The notes under the pieces: model-generated
What the model was told of the DNA's origin: nothing
Seen by the model: the letters and a program-made list of their open reading frames with translations, nothing else
Database searches by the model: none
Shown: piece by piece, positions 25,668 to 34,920 of the stretch
How the letters are laid out: each line of letters starts with the position of its first letter
Position numbering within the stretch: the first letter of the stretch is position 1
Translations under genes and position numbers: made by a program
Assembly (NCBI RefSeq): GCF_042658365.1
Contig: NZ_JBHSQC010000011.1
Reading direction: 5' to 3' (one strand)
From: Carnobacterium_A antarcticum
GTDB lineage: Bacteria; Bacillota; Bacilli; Lactobacillales; Carnobacteriaceae
DNA: 64,000 bases

Positions 25668-27188
25668 ATGATTACTTTATTAGGCGGGATTGCGTTACTG
25701 ATTGTAGGGTATATTTTTTATGGTCGTTATATCGAAAAGAATTTTACCATTGATCCTGAGCGAATAACTCCTGCAGAAGCTTTAAAAGACGGGTATGATT
25801 TTGTACCGATGTCTAAATCAAAAAATGCTATTATTCAGTTATTAAACATTGCAGGGACAGGTCCAATTTTTGGACCGATAATGGGAGCGCTTTATGGTCC
25901 CGTAGCTTATCTTTGGATCGTGATCGGTTGTATTTTTGGAGGAGCCGTTCATGACTATATGCTGGGGATGATTTCATTAAGAAACGATGGAGCACATCTA
26001 CCAGAATTGGCCAGCAAATATTTAGGAAAACCGGTCAAACATGTCGTCAACCTATTTTCTATCTTGCTTTTGATGTTAGTGGGAACCGTTTTTGTTACGT
26101 CACCAGCCAACCTGATCAAAAGCATCACACCTGACTGGTTAACGTTAGGGGTCATCACCATATTGATTTTTGTCTATTACATTATTTCAACAATTTTGCC
26201 GATCGATAAAGCTTTAGGAAAAGTGTATCCATGGTTTGGAGCAATCTTGATCATCAGTACAATCGCGATTGGAGGGAGTTTGATTTTTGGCGGCCACAAT
26301 ATACCGAATCTGAACTTGGCGACGATGAAGAACTTTAATCCAAAAGGTACACCGATTTTTCCAGCTTTGTTCTTTACCATTTCTTGTGGAGCGTTATCTG
26401 GTTTCCATGCGACACAAGCACCGATGGTTTCAAGAACGTCTACAAATGAAAAAGAAGGGCGCTTTACTTTCTACGGCATGATGATTGCTGAAGGTGTGAT
26501 CGCGATGATTTGGACAGCAGCTTCAATGTCGTTATTTGACGGAAAAACGCTTAGCCAAATGATCGATGCAGGGACACCATCAGCTGTAGTGAACCAAGTT
26601 TCGGTTCTATTGCTGGGCAATGTACTAGGAACGATTGCTATCATTGGCGTTATCGTCTTGCCAATCTCTTCTGGGCTCTCTGCTTTTAGAAGTTTACGGA
26701 CGATACTAGCAGATTACTTAAACATTAAACAAGATACATTGAAGAAAATCTTGATGGTCACCATACCGCTTTACGCTATTTCGTTTCTTTTGACTAAAGC
26801 GGACTTTAATATTTTGTGGAGATATTTCAACTGGGCTAATCAAGTTACGGCTGTCATTGCACTATTGGTTTCGACGCGTTACCTTTACTTAAAAGGAAAG
26901 AATTATATTGTAACGCTTGTTCCCGGTATCTTTATGTTATTTGCCTGTGTGGTTTATATTTTTAGCGAACCCATAGGATTCCGAATGGGACTAACGCCCT
27001 TAACATATATCGTCAGCGTCCTTGCAACACTCGCTATTCTGGCAGTCTATTGGAAAACAGGGAAGAAGCAAAAAGAAAACTTGGATCCAACAGATGAATT
27101 GCTGAACGATCACTTGCCGATCGGTACGTTTGCTTCTAATGGTGAACGGACGAATCAACCCCTACCAGTTGCTGAACCAAAGAGCTGA
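25668..27188 (+). CDS. cstA: CstA-family carbon starvation/pyruvate or peptide transporter
   Basis: 506 residues with about 13-14 membrane helices. CstA-family words include YGRYIEKNF, DGYDFVPMSK, FGPIMGALYGPVAYLWIVIG, GGAVHDY and SGFHATQAPMVSRT. Relatives import pyruvate or peptides. RBS AAGGAGG before ATG 25668. In other bacteria this family is controlled by LytS/LytTR-type systems; one lies about 8 kb downstream (34921-37399). The M20 amidohydrolase gene is convergent. Confidence 0.88.
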   Translation: MITLLGGIALLIVGYIFYGRYIEKNFTIDPERITPAEALKDGYDFVPMSKSKNAIIQLLNIAGTGPIFGPIMGALYGPVAYLWIVIGCIFGGAVHDYMLGMISLRNDGAHLPELASKYLGKPVKHVVNLFSILLLMLVGTVFVTSPANLIKSITPDWLTLGVITILIFVYYIISTILPIDKALGKVYPWFGAILIISTIAIGGSLIFGGHNIPNLNLATMKNFNPKGTPIFPALFFTISCGALSGFHATQAPMVSRTSTNEKEGRFTFYGMMIAEGVIAMIWTAASMSLFDGKTLSQMIDAGTPSAVVNQVSVLLLGNVLGTIAIIGVIVLPISSGLSAFRSLRTILADYLNIKQDTLKKILMVTIPLYAISFLLTKADFNILWRYFNWANQVTAVIALLVSTRYLYLKGKNYIVTLVPGIFMLFACVVYIFSEPIGFRMGLTPLTYIVSVLATLAILAVYWKTGKKQKENLDPTDELLNDHLPIGTFASNGERTNQPLPVAEPKS

Positions 27189-27204
27189 TAGTAAAAAAAG
27201 ACAA

Positions 27205-27248
27205 AAAAGAAGCTTATACCGAATTTTTATCGGTATAAGCTTCTTTTG
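27205..27248 (+). terminator. Bidirectional terminator between cstA and the M20 gene
   Basis: AAAAGAAGCTTATACCGA pairs perfectly with TCGGTATAAGCTTCTTTT; A- and T-runs on both sides allow use in both directions between convergent genes. Confidence 0.9.
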
Positions 27249-27251
27249 ATT

Positions 27252-28430
27252 TTAGTTGTCGGCTGTCCCTAAAAACTCTAAGGCAAATTCAACATGCCAT
27301 GCGGCACCTAGTTTTAAAATATCTTCGTCCAGTTCATAGTGGTCATCATGAGGGGCATGAGTGGTGCCTTTTTTCTCATTGTAGATTCCGATAATGCCAT
27401 AAACACCAGGAGCTTCTTGCAGATAGTAAGAAAAGTCTTCGGAATTCATTGCTCTTGGAAATTCGGAAATTTTATCTGAACCGAATATTTTCATGCCGGC
27501 ACTAGTCGCTATTTTTGCTAGAGCTGCATCATTTTTAGTTGGAGGAGTACTTGGCTCAATGGTTACATCGACAGTGATTTCATACATGTCCGCAAAAGCT
27601 TGAGCGTGACGTTTGATGGCTTCATGCCCAATATCGCGGCTATCTTCATCAAAGTAGCGCATAGAAATATCCATCGTCGATTCTTTCGGAACGATATTGG
27701 CTTTTGTTCCACTTGCAAAACGTCCAATATTTAAAACAACCGGATCGCGGGAATCAATATTTTTAGCAATGATTTGCTGCAAATCAAGTGCAAATTGAGC
27801 AGCCGGAGTGAAAGAGTCTTTCCCTAGTTGAGGAGTTCCGCCGTGGCCGGATTTTCCAGTAAACGTTACGTAAAGCGTATCGCAACCAGAAAACAAATCG
27901 CCGGCTCCAGAATAAAAAGATCCTGTCGGAATAGTATTGTAATTGTGCATGCCGAATACCGCATCCACGCCATCCATTCCTCCATCAGCGACAATTTTTT
28001 TCGCTCCTTCAAATGTTTCTTCCGCTTCTTGAAAGAAAATACGGACTTCTCCGTCGAAGCTTTCTTTTGATTCATTTAATATTTTTGCAGCGCCCATGGC
28101 CATCGTTGTATGAGCGTCATGTCCACAAGCGTGCATAACGCCAGGATTTTTAGATTGAAAATCTAAGCCTAGGTCCTCGTTGATCGGCAAAGCATCGATA
28201 TCTGCACGTAAAGCGACGGTTTTTCCAGGACTTTTGCCTTTGATTGTTGCAATCGTCGATGTTTTTCCGACTTTTTTATACGGAATACCAAATTCTTCCA
28301 ACTTAGCGATAATTTTTTCTTGCGTTTTAAATTCGTTCTCGCTTAATTCTGGTTCTGAATGCAATAATCTGCGAAACTCAATCAGTTGCTGTTCTATTTT
28401 TGTGGTTTGTTCTAGTGGTGTCTCGGTCAT
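27252..28430 (-). CDS. M20 family amidohydrolase (N-acyl-amino-acid/peptidase type)
   Basis: 392 residues of the M20D family: zinc-site motifs MHACGHDAHT and EAEETFEGAKK, MHNYNTIPTGSF, and the late SEDFSYYL segment with the metal-binding neighbourhood. Members remove acyl groups from amino acids or split small peptides in the cytoplasm. No other metabolic gene is in the unit. RBS AGAAAGAGGG before ATG 28430. Confidence 0.88.
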   Translation of the reverse strand: MTETPLEQTTKIEQQLIEFRRLLHSEPELSENEFKTQEKIIAKLEEFGIPYKKVGKTSTIATIKGKSPGKTVALRADIDALPINEDLGLDFQSKNPGVMHACGHDAHTTMAMGAAKILNESKESFDGEVRIFFQEAEETFEGAKKIVADGGMDGVDAVFGMHNYNTIPTGSFYSGAGDLFSGCDTLYVTFTGKSGHGGTPQLGKDSFTPAAQFALDLQQIIAKNIDSRDPVVLNIGRFASGTKANIVPKESTMDISMRYFDEDSRDIGHEAIKRHAQAFADMYEITVDVTIEPSTPPTKNDAALAKIATSAGMKIFGSDKISEFPRAMNSEDFSYYLQEAPGVYGIIGIYNEKKGTTHAPHDDHYELDEDILKLGAAWHVEFALEFLGTADN

Positions 28431-28585
28431 ATTATGTGCCCTCTTTCTGTGTATTACTCCTATTTATTTAATTGTAGTCTTTTTCAGGTATTTCTTCAAA
28501 AAAAAGGCATTGGTAGAGAAAGAGGATAGGATTTCCAGCTTAGTAAAATTTGAAAAGATATTTTGTCTGTTTGATAGTATACTAG

Positions 28586-28657
28586 AGCAACGAGGTGTGT
28601 TGTTTCTCGAGCGAATACCTTGTTGCAATCAGAAAACAGCCATCTTTTAAAAGATGG
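28586..28657 (+). promoter_or_regulatory. Structured leader upstream of the EamA transporter gene
   Basis: GCAACGAGGT pairs with ACCTTGTTGC (28587-28626) around a 20-nt inner region, and CCATCTTTT pairs with AAAAGATGG (28640-28657). A TATACT lies just upstream at 28579. The fold sits 105-175 nt before ATG 28762. It does not match a riboswitch or T-box I know. The remaining leader contains no gene. Confidence 0.4.
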
Positions 28658-28761
28658 AACAGAGTTCTTTATAAAAGTTGTGCAGGCAATAGCACTATTC
28701 AATCAACTAAGTGCAAACCCATTGATGCATTTTTAAGAACACTATTAATGGAGGGATAAAA

Positions 28762-29703
28762 ATGGATACAAAATTAAAAGGAATTTTATTAGCTGCTTTT
28801 GGCGGGAGTATGTGGGGATTGTCAGGCGTCGTTGCGCAAGTGCTCTTTAATCGTTACTCTGCATCAACTGAGTGGCTGGTAAGCACACGATTATTGTCAG
28901 CGGGGATTTTGATTTTGCTTTATAGTAGTATGGTTAAAAAGGACAACATCTTTGCCATTATTCGCAACAGTAAAGACTTAATACAGTTAGCGTTATTTTC
29001 CATTTTTGGTATGGTAGGCGTTCAATATTTGTTCTTTAAAACTATTGAAGTAAGCAGTGCCTCAGTAGCTACTATCTTACAATTTACAGCTCCTCTTTTT
29101 GTTTATTTTTATATGCTGCTGAGAGGCGAGAAACACTTGAAAGTACAGGAATTATTCTTAGTTTTTACGACTTTTTTTGGTGTACTGCTCATTGTAACAA
29201 GTGGGAATTTTACACAAATGTCTGTGTCACCGCTTGGATTTCTTTTAGGTATCGGATCAGCAATAGCAGTAGTATTCTATACCTTGCAGCCTCGCAATCT
29301 GCTAACAAAATACGGTCCGCCGATGATTGTTGGGTGGGGAATGTTGATTGGCGGGATCCTCTTCCAATTTATTCATCCATTCTGGCAGCCAGGATTTAAA
29401 ATGACAGGACAAAGTTACTTGTTATTAGCTGTGATTGTTCTATTTGGTACGGCTTTTTCTTTTATTTCATATTTAGCAAGTCTGAATTACATTGAAGCCT
29501 CGTTAGCCAGCATCATGACTGCTTTAGAGCCGCTGCTAGCAGCTGTCTTTTCGGTCTTTGTGTTCAAACAAATATTTGGTCTATACGAAATCATGGGGAT
29601 CATCATCGTTCTCGTTTCAGTATTGATTCTATCCAATTTAGGGAATCACAAGAATTTGAAACAAGTAGCCGTTAAGGAAATAGAAAGAGATAGCATAAGG
29701 TAA
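28762..29703 (+). CDS. EamA/DMT family transporter
   Basis: 313 residues with ten predicted helices in two EamA halves (SMWGLSGVVAQVLFNRY in the first, SLNYIEASLASIMTALEPLLAA in the second). The family exports amino acids and other metabolites; the substrate cannot be read from sequence. RBS ATGGAGGG. It lies just upstream of a Bce-type response regulator but reads as a separate unit with a long, structured leader. Confidence 0.85.
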   Translation: MDTKLKGILLAAFGGSMWGLSGVVAQVLFNRYSASTEWLVSTRLLSAGILILLYSSMVKKDNIFAIIRNSKDLIQLALFSIFGMVGVQYLFFKTIEVSSASVATILQFTAPLFVYFYMLLRGEKHLKVQELFLVFTTFFGVLLIVTSGNFTQMSVSPLGFLLGIGSAIAVVFYTLQPRNLLTKYGPPMIVGWGMLIGGILFQFIHPFWQPGFKMTGQSYLLLAVIVLFGTAFSFISYLASLNYIEASLASIMTALEPLLAAVFSVFVFKQIFGLYEIMGIIIVLVSVLILSNLGNHKNLKQVAVKEIERDSIR

Positions 29704-29746
29704 GCATAAGCAGCATAGAATGGAGAAAACAGTTAGGAGGGATACG

Positions 29747-30436
29747 ATGTTTAAAATCATGATCGTCGAGGATGACTTGACGATTGCTCATGTGCTGCGC
29801 GATGAACTGCAACGGTGGCAATATGAAGCAGTAGTAGTGACCGATTTTAATACGATCATTGAAGAGTTCATAGCAGAAGCACCTCAATTGGTGTTGATGG
29901 ACATTCAGCTGCCGTATTTCAATGGGTATTATTGGTGTCAGGAAATACGCAAGTTTTCACAAGTTCCGATTATTTTCATTTCTTCGCGCAACGAGAATAT
30001 GGATATTGTGATGGCCATCCAAATGGGAGCAGATGACTTTATCAGCAAGCCTTTTGATTTGACGGTCGCTGTTGCAAAAGTGCAGGCGCTTTTGCGAAGA
30101 ACTTACGATTTTAATGATGCGGAAAATTTTTTAACGCATCATCAGGCGATTCTAAAATTAGGGGAATCAAAGCTCCAATACCAAGAACAAGAAATAGAAC
30201 TGACCCGTAATGAACTGAAGATCATGGAATTGTTATTTTTATCTAAAGGCGAGTATGTATCAAGAGAAGACATCATGGTCAAGTTATGGGAAGATGAATC
30301 TTTCATCGACGACAATACATTGGCTGTTAATATCGCTCGGTTACGCAAAAAGCTGACCGCCATCGGATTAAAAGAGTTCATTTTGACCAAAAAAGGGTGG
30401 GGCTACGGCTTGAATAAAGGAGAGGATTCTCATTAA
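29747..30436 (+). CDS. Bce-type response regulator (OmpR family)
   Basis: About 229 residues: a receiver domain with acidic pocket VEDD, phosphoacceptor Asp53 in LVLMDIQLP and Lys in ISKPFD, followed by an OmpR winged helix (LTRNELKIMELLFLSKGEYVSREDIM, RLRKKL). The frame is open from 29720, but AGGAGGG supports ATG 29747 (MFKIMIVEDD). It forms a module with the kinase and the ABC transporter downstream, as in bacitracin-type peptide detoxification systems. Confidence 0.9.
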   Translation: MFKIMIVEDDLTIAHVLRDELQRWQYEAVVVTDFNTIIEEFIAEAPQLVLMDIQLPYFNGYYWCQEIRKFSQVPIIFISSRNENMDIVMAIQMGADDFISKPFDLTVAVAKVQALLRRTYDFNDAENFLTHHQAILKLGESKLQYQEQEIELTRNELKIMELLFLSKGEYVSREDIMVKLWEDESFIDDNTLAVNIARLRKKLTAIGLKEFILTKKGWGYGLNKGEDSH

Positions 30437-31448
30437 ATCGATAAATAAGCAGCTCATCACCTCTTTTTTAAAAGCCATGCGCCCCCAATTTATTCTGTAT
30501 AGCGGCATGCTGTTCTTTTTTAGTGCCGTTTACTGGTTAGGCCAGCTGCCATTAGATTTATTATTTTATACGATTGAACTGACAGCCTTTTTATTTCTTC
30601 TTTATTTGTTGGCGCAATTCTACCGCTATGCAAAAAGATACGAAGGATTGCACAATATCCAAAAAGACAATATCGATTTGGAGAATCATTTGCCTAATAA
30701 CATGGATCCGGCAGATGAATTGTATCAAGAAAAAATCCTTTCATTGGTGGCGCAGTTACGCGAAACAGAGCAGCGGTTCAGCGAAAAAAACAGCGAACAG
30801 CTGGAGTATTTCACCCTTTGGCTGCATCAGATCAAGACACCGATCGCAGCGATCAGCCTATTGATGCAAAGCCAGCCCAAACAACCGCTGACGAAACAAG
30901 TGAAGCAAGAATTGCTGCGGTTGGAAGATTACACGCATATGGCCTTGAATTATTTGAAAATTGAAGAGAGTGGAACAGATATGGATTTCATCGAAATTGA
31001 TTTGGATGACATTATTAAGAAAACAATCAAAAAATACTCGATTATCTTCATTTATAACCATATCTCATTAGAATACGAAGATACTCGAGCTTCTGTTTTG
31101 ACTGATGGCAAATGGCTTCAAATTTTACTGGAACAGATTTTATCAAACAGCCTGAAGTATACGACCGGAGGCACTATCAAAATTTACTTAGATCCTGAGA
31201 AGCCAGAAACATTGGTCATTGAAGATAATGGCATGGGCATTCGCGCCGAAGATTTGCCGAGGATTTTTGAAAAAGGCTATTCTGGACTGAATGGACGACT
31301 CCATGAAAAATCAACAGGCCTAGGTCTTTTTCTAAGCCAGAAAATTGTTCAGCGTTTAGGACATCAGCTGACAATCGAATCCGTGATGGGAGAAGGAACA
31401 AAAGTATTTATCAACTTGGCTAGAAAAGAATTAGAGCTATTTGATTAA
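30432..31448 (+). CDS. Bce-type intramembrane-sensing histidine kinase
   Basis: About 338 residues: two closely spaced N-terminal helices with almost no outer loop, then an H-box (LHQIKTP), N-box (EQILSNSLKYT), G1 (EDNGMG) and G2 (STGLGLFLS). Kinases of this shape sense through their ABC transporter, here 31573-34333. The first ATG is at 30477 without an RBS; AAAGGAGAGG at 30416-30425 is 6 nt before an in-frame ATT (30432) that overlaps the stop of the regulator gene, so an ATT start is proposed. If wrong, the protein starts at 30477. Confidence 0.85.
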   Translation: MKSINKQLITSFLKAMRPQFILYSGMLFFFSAVYWLGQLPLDLLFYTIELTAFLFLLYLLAQFYRYAKRYEGLHNIQKDNIDLENHLPNNMDPADELYQEKILSLVAQLRETEQRFSEKNSEQLEYFTLWLHQIKTPIAAISLLMQSQPKQPLTKQVKQELLRLEDYTHMALNYLKIEESGTDMDFIEIDLDDIIKKTIKKYSIIFIYNHISLEYEDTRASVLTDGKWLQILLEQILSNSLKYTTGGTIKIYLDPEKPETLVIEDNGMGIRAEDLPRIFEKGYSGLNGRLHEKSTGLGLFLSQKIVQRLGHQLTIESVMGEGTKVFINLARKELELFD

Positions 31449-31465
31449 ATGTGATAAAAAATGAG

Positions 31466-31495
31466 CAGCCTTACAAAACTGTAAGGTTGTTTTTC
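31466..31495 (+). terminator. Terminator between kinase and ABC genes
   Basis: CAGCCTTAC pairs with GTAAGGTTG, followed by T5. It splits the two-component genes from the ABC genes, which probably have their own inducible promoter in 31496-31560. Confidence 0.85.
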
Positions 31496-31572
31496 TGTTT
31501 TGTAAGACTAGGTAAATGCAAGGTATCCTTATTTATCATAAGATGTAAGAGTAGAAGAGGAGGAGGTAGCAT

Positions 31573-32343
31573 ATGCCTTTATTAGAAGTTAAGAATGTAA
31601 AAAAAGTTTATACCGCTCGTTTTTCGAGTCAACAAACAGAAGCACTGACAAACGTTAATTTTTCAGTTGAAAATGGGGAGTTCGTTTCTATCATGGGGGA
31701 ATCAGGATCGGGGAAAACAACGTTACTGAATATCCTCTCAACATTGGATACCGCCAGCAGCGGAGAAGTTTATTTAGACGGCAAGCCGTTGTCTAAAATC
31801 AAAGACCGTGAAATCTCTGCTTTTCGCCGGAATACATTGGGATTTGTGTTTCAAGATTTTAATTTATTGGATAACTTTACAATTCGCGACAATATCTTAT
31901 TGCCGCTGGTTTTATCCAATACACCGGTCGCTGAAATGGAAAGCCGCATCCAACCAATCGTTAAGAATTTAGGAATAGAAGCTTATTTGGATAATTATCC
32001 GTATGAAGTTTCAGGCGGACAAAAACAACGGGTAGCTGTTTCCAGAGCCTTGATCACCAACCCTAAAATCATTTTGGCAGATGAACCGACTGGAGCATTG
32101 GATTCACGAGCTTCACAAAATTTGTTGGAAACATTTGAACGGATCAACGAATCAGGACAAACGATCATGATGGTCACGCATAGTGCGCGGGCAGCCAGCT
32201 ACTCGAACCGAGTCTTGTTTATCCGAGATGGAGCTGTTTACCATGAAATTTACCGAGGCGATCAAACTGCGGAAGAATTTATGGATCATATTGCCCAATC
32301 CATGAGAGTCTTATCTAGCCGAGGTGAGCAGTATGAACACTAA
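31573..32343 (+). CDS. Bce-type ABC transporter ATP-binding protein
   Basis: 256 residues of the LolD/MacB-like class: Walker A GESGSGKTT, Q-loop FVFQDFNLLDNF, signature VSGGQKQR, Walker B ILADEPTGALDS, H-loop VTHSARAAS. The DNFTIRDNILLPL wording is typical of BceA-like proteins that defend against cell-wall-active peptides. RBS AGGAGGAGG before ATG 31573. Its end overlaps the permease gene by 11 bp. Confidence 0.9.
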   Translation: MPLLEVKNVKKVYTARFSSQQTEALTNVNFSVENGEFVSIMGESGSGKTTLLNILSTLDTASSGEVYLDGKPLSKIKDREISAFRRNTLGFVFQDFNLLDNFTIRDNILLPLVLSNTPVAEMESRIQPIVKNLGIEAYLDNYPYEVSGGQKQRVAVSRALITNPKIILADEPTGALDSRASQNLLETFERINESGQTIMMVTHSARAASYSNRVLFIRDGAVYHEIYRGDQTAEEFMDHIAQSMRVLSSRGEQYEH

Positions 32344-34333
32344 ATTTTTCGCCAAATTAGCCGTGCGGAATATTCGATCTAACATGCAAACGTATTTGCC
32401 ATACGTGCTTTCTTCTACGATGACAGTGGCTATGTTCTTTTTGATGGTCTCACTATTGACTAATGAATTTGTCCAAGGCCGTTCAAGTACATTGCCTATG
32501 TTGTTTGGCTTTGGGGCTGTTGTGGTCGGAATGTTTTCGTTTATCTTTATTCTATATACCAACAGCTTTCTGATCAAACGCCGAAAAAAAGAAATCGGCC
32601 TTTACGGTATATTGGGCTTAGGGAAGAAACACGTGGCGAAAGTTCTGATGCTGGAAATGGTATTGACAAGTTTCTTTAGTATCACAGCTGGGTTGATCAC
32701 CGGGCAAGTATTCGGGAAATTGTTTTTCATGTTCTTGAATTACATGTTGAATTTACCTGAACCGATGGAATATACGGGTTCTTTAGACAAAGTCTTGCTG
32801 ACGGCCGCTTTATTTATCGGCATTTTCTTGATCGGGCTGCTTTACAATATCAGCCAAGTAACATTTTCTAATCCGATCAAATTATTAAAAGGCCGTAAAG
32901 AAGGGGAAAAAGAACCAAAAGGATCGATTGTTTTGTTCATCCTTTCAGTCGGTTTGCTGGCAGGCGGTTATTGGATCTCCTTGTCGATCGATAATCCGAT
33001 CGATGCACTTCAGTATTTCTTTATAGCGGTTTTACTAGTGATCGTCGGTACCTATCTGTTCTTTATTTCCGGATCGATTTTTATTCTTAAAGCTTTAAAG
33101 AAAAACAAGAAATTCTATTACCGTCCTGGTCCGTTTATTTCCATCTCAGGAATGCTGTACCGCATGAAACAAAATGCGGTGGGTTTAGCCAATATTTGTA
33201 TTCTGGCTACCATGGTTATTGTGGCTTTATCGACAACTGTTGCGATGTTTGTCGGTACAGAAGAGACTTTGGATAACCGTTTCCCATTTGAGAATGCGGT
33301 AACGATCTATGGCGGAGAACAAGAAGAATCGGCAGGAAATAGTCAGCTGCCTGAGATGGAACAGATCAAAACAACCATTGATGAGCAGACTGCAGCCGCT
33401 GATTTAAAAATTGATCAGCTGGAAAGCTACAGATACCAAACACTCCTTGGAATGCTTGAAAAGAATAAATTTGTGATACCAGAGAGTACCTCACTCACTG
33501 ACTTTACTTCTATAGTATCTGTCATTATCCTTCCATTGGAAGATTACAATCAATGGACGGATGAAACGATGGAACTAGGAGAGAATGAAGCGTTGTATTA
33601 TCATTCAAAAGATACTTTGAAGGGACAAACACTTTCGTTAGGAGAACAAACGTATCAGCTGCAGAAAATGGCAGTTGTTCCAGGAGATATCGAAAGTCAA
33701 GGTGAGTTGTTAGAGATTTTGGTACTGGTCTTGCCAAGTATTTCAGAAATTGAAAAGGTGACTCAAAATTATATGCAGCAAAACCCCGATACTTTTATAG
33801 CGGGTCTTTCTGGAACGATCAATTGGGACACGACAGGCAGTCCGGCAGAGAAAGCGGCTTATGCTGCTGATTTAAAAGCAGTATTTAACGACACACCTTC
33901 AATGAGTTATGAATCCAAAGAAATGAATCGGGATGAATGGTATGGTATGAACGGCGGATTCCTATTCCTTGGGGTCTTCTTGGGGCTGTTGTTTACCATT
34001 GGGACTGTTTTGATCACGTATTTCAAACAGGTTTCCGAAGGGTATGACGACCGTGAAAAATTCCAAATCATGCAAAAAGTTGGGTTAGATCAAAAGATGA
34101 TCAAAGATTCCACTCGTCTGCAAATTGTTTGGATGTTTTTCTTGCCAATCATCATTGCGGTTATCCATATCGCTTTTGCTTACCCAATCATTCAAAAAAT
34201 GCTGGTTGTCTTTGGAATCACCAATCAAAAGCTTTTGATCTTGTCGATCATTGGTGTGATAGCAGCATTTAGTTTGATCTATTGGTTGATTTACCGTATC
34301 ACTTCAAAAATTTACTACAATATTGTTAAATAA
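32333..34333 (+). CDS. Bce-type ABC transporter permease (FtsX family)
   Basis: About 666 residues with ten predicted helices. Two FtsX domains (about 60-190 and 540-660) flank a large extracellular domain (about 310-520), the hallmark of BceB-like permeases that sense and remove peptide antibiotics. GAGGTGAG supports ATG 32333 rather than the in-frame GTG 32324. The substrate peptide cannot be predicted. Confidence 0.9.
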   Translation: MNTKFFAKLAVRNIRSNMQTYLPYVLSSTMTVAMFFLMVSLLTNEFVQGRSSTLPMLFGFGAVVVGMFSFIFILYTNSFLIKRRKKEIGLYGILGLGKKHVAKVLMLEMVLTSFFSITAGLITGQVFGKLFFMFLNYMLNLPEPMEYTGSLDKVLLTAALFIGIFLIGLLYNISQVTFSNPIKLLKGRKEGEKEPKGSIVLFILSVGLLAGGYWISLSIDNPIDALQYFFIAVLLVIVGTYLFFISGSIFILKALKKNKKFYYRPGPFISISGMLYRMKQNAVGLANICILATMVIVALSTTVAMFVGTEETLDNRFPFENAVTIYGGEQEESAGNSQLPEMEQIKTTIDEQTAAADLKIDQLESYRYQTLLGMLEKNKFVIPESTSLTDFTSIVSVIILPLEDYNQWTDETMELGENEALYYHSKDTLKGQTLSLGEQTYQLQKMAVVPGDIESQGELLEILVLVLPSISEIEKVTQNYMQQNPDTFIAGLSGTINWDTTGSPAEKAAYAADLKAVFNDTPSMSYESKEMNRDEWYGMNGGFLFLGVFLGLLFTIGTVLITYFKQVSEGYDDREKFQIMQKVGLDQKMIKDSTRLQIVWMFFLPIIIAVIHIAFAYPIIQKMLVVFGITNQKLLILSIIGVIAAFSLIYWLIYRITSKIYYNIVK

Positions 34334-34384
34334 AAAGCTCAATGTTGCTTACTAGGCAGTCATTTAGCGATATAACCTACTCTG

Positions 34385-34432
34385 AACCCCGTAAGCCGAA
34401 TGTATCTTTTAAATTTGGCTTACGGGGTTTTT
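34385..34432 (+). terminator. Terminator after the Bce-type ABC genes
   Basis: AACCCCGTAAGCC pairs perfectly with GGCTTACGGGGTT, followed by T-run. It closes the Bce-like module. Confidence 0.92.
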
Positions 34433-34504
34433 AGGTTTAAGAATTTGCAGGTGAGTTCTTTCTTTTTGTTCGTTTGTTTGTATTAAAAGTTATTTTGTTT
34501 TTTT

Positions 34505-34665
34505 GAGTACCTTAAGGAGATTAAACCTTTGTCCTTAGGGCACGCAAATTCCTTTTGAGTGCCTTAAAGAGATTAAATTTCTGTTCTTAAGTCACGCAAA
34601 CACCTTTTACGTACCTTAAAGAGTTTAAATTTATGTTGATAAGGTATGCAAAAACCTTTTGAGCA
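34505..34665 (+). repeat. Second tandem array of the 52-bp repeat, about 3 units
   Basis: Unit starts at 34505, 34557, 34609 and 34661, again exactly 52 bp apart; the fourth breaks off after a few bases. Words match the array at 25258: GTACCTTAAAGAG, TTTAAATTT, TAAGGTATGCAAA. In one unit both arms changed (GTGCCTTA with TAAGTCAC). The array ends directly at a gene remnant (34671). Confidence 0.85.
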
Positions 34666-34670
34666 CTCTT

Positions 34671-34799
34671 GATGCTGCTCAAGTACCTTTATACCAAGGA
34701 GCATCGAATTATTTGATCAATCCTGAATTAAAAGGCATCGAATATCACCTGTATGGCGATTACTTCAACTTTAGAACGGCATATTTGGCAGAAGAATAA
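34671..34799 (+). pseudogene. C-terminal remnant of an oligopeptide-binding protein (OppA family)
   Basis: 42 codons in frame to a stop encode a typical SBP family 5 ending: VPLYQGASNYLINPELKG, then YHLYGDYFNF and TAYLAE. There is no start or upstream domain: the frame runs directly into the 52-bp repeat array. The rest of the gene, and any Opp permease genes, are absent, so deletion or recombination at the repeat is likely. Confidence 0.75.
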
Positions 34800-34920
34800 A
34801 ATGAAATGAAATAAGTTCTTTTACGTTAAACGGTAAAAGAGCTTATTTTTGTGTTTAAAACCATTAGTTTTTGGCATGTTTTGATGTAAACTAGAGGTAT
34901 CAGTAATGGAGGTTACAGAC

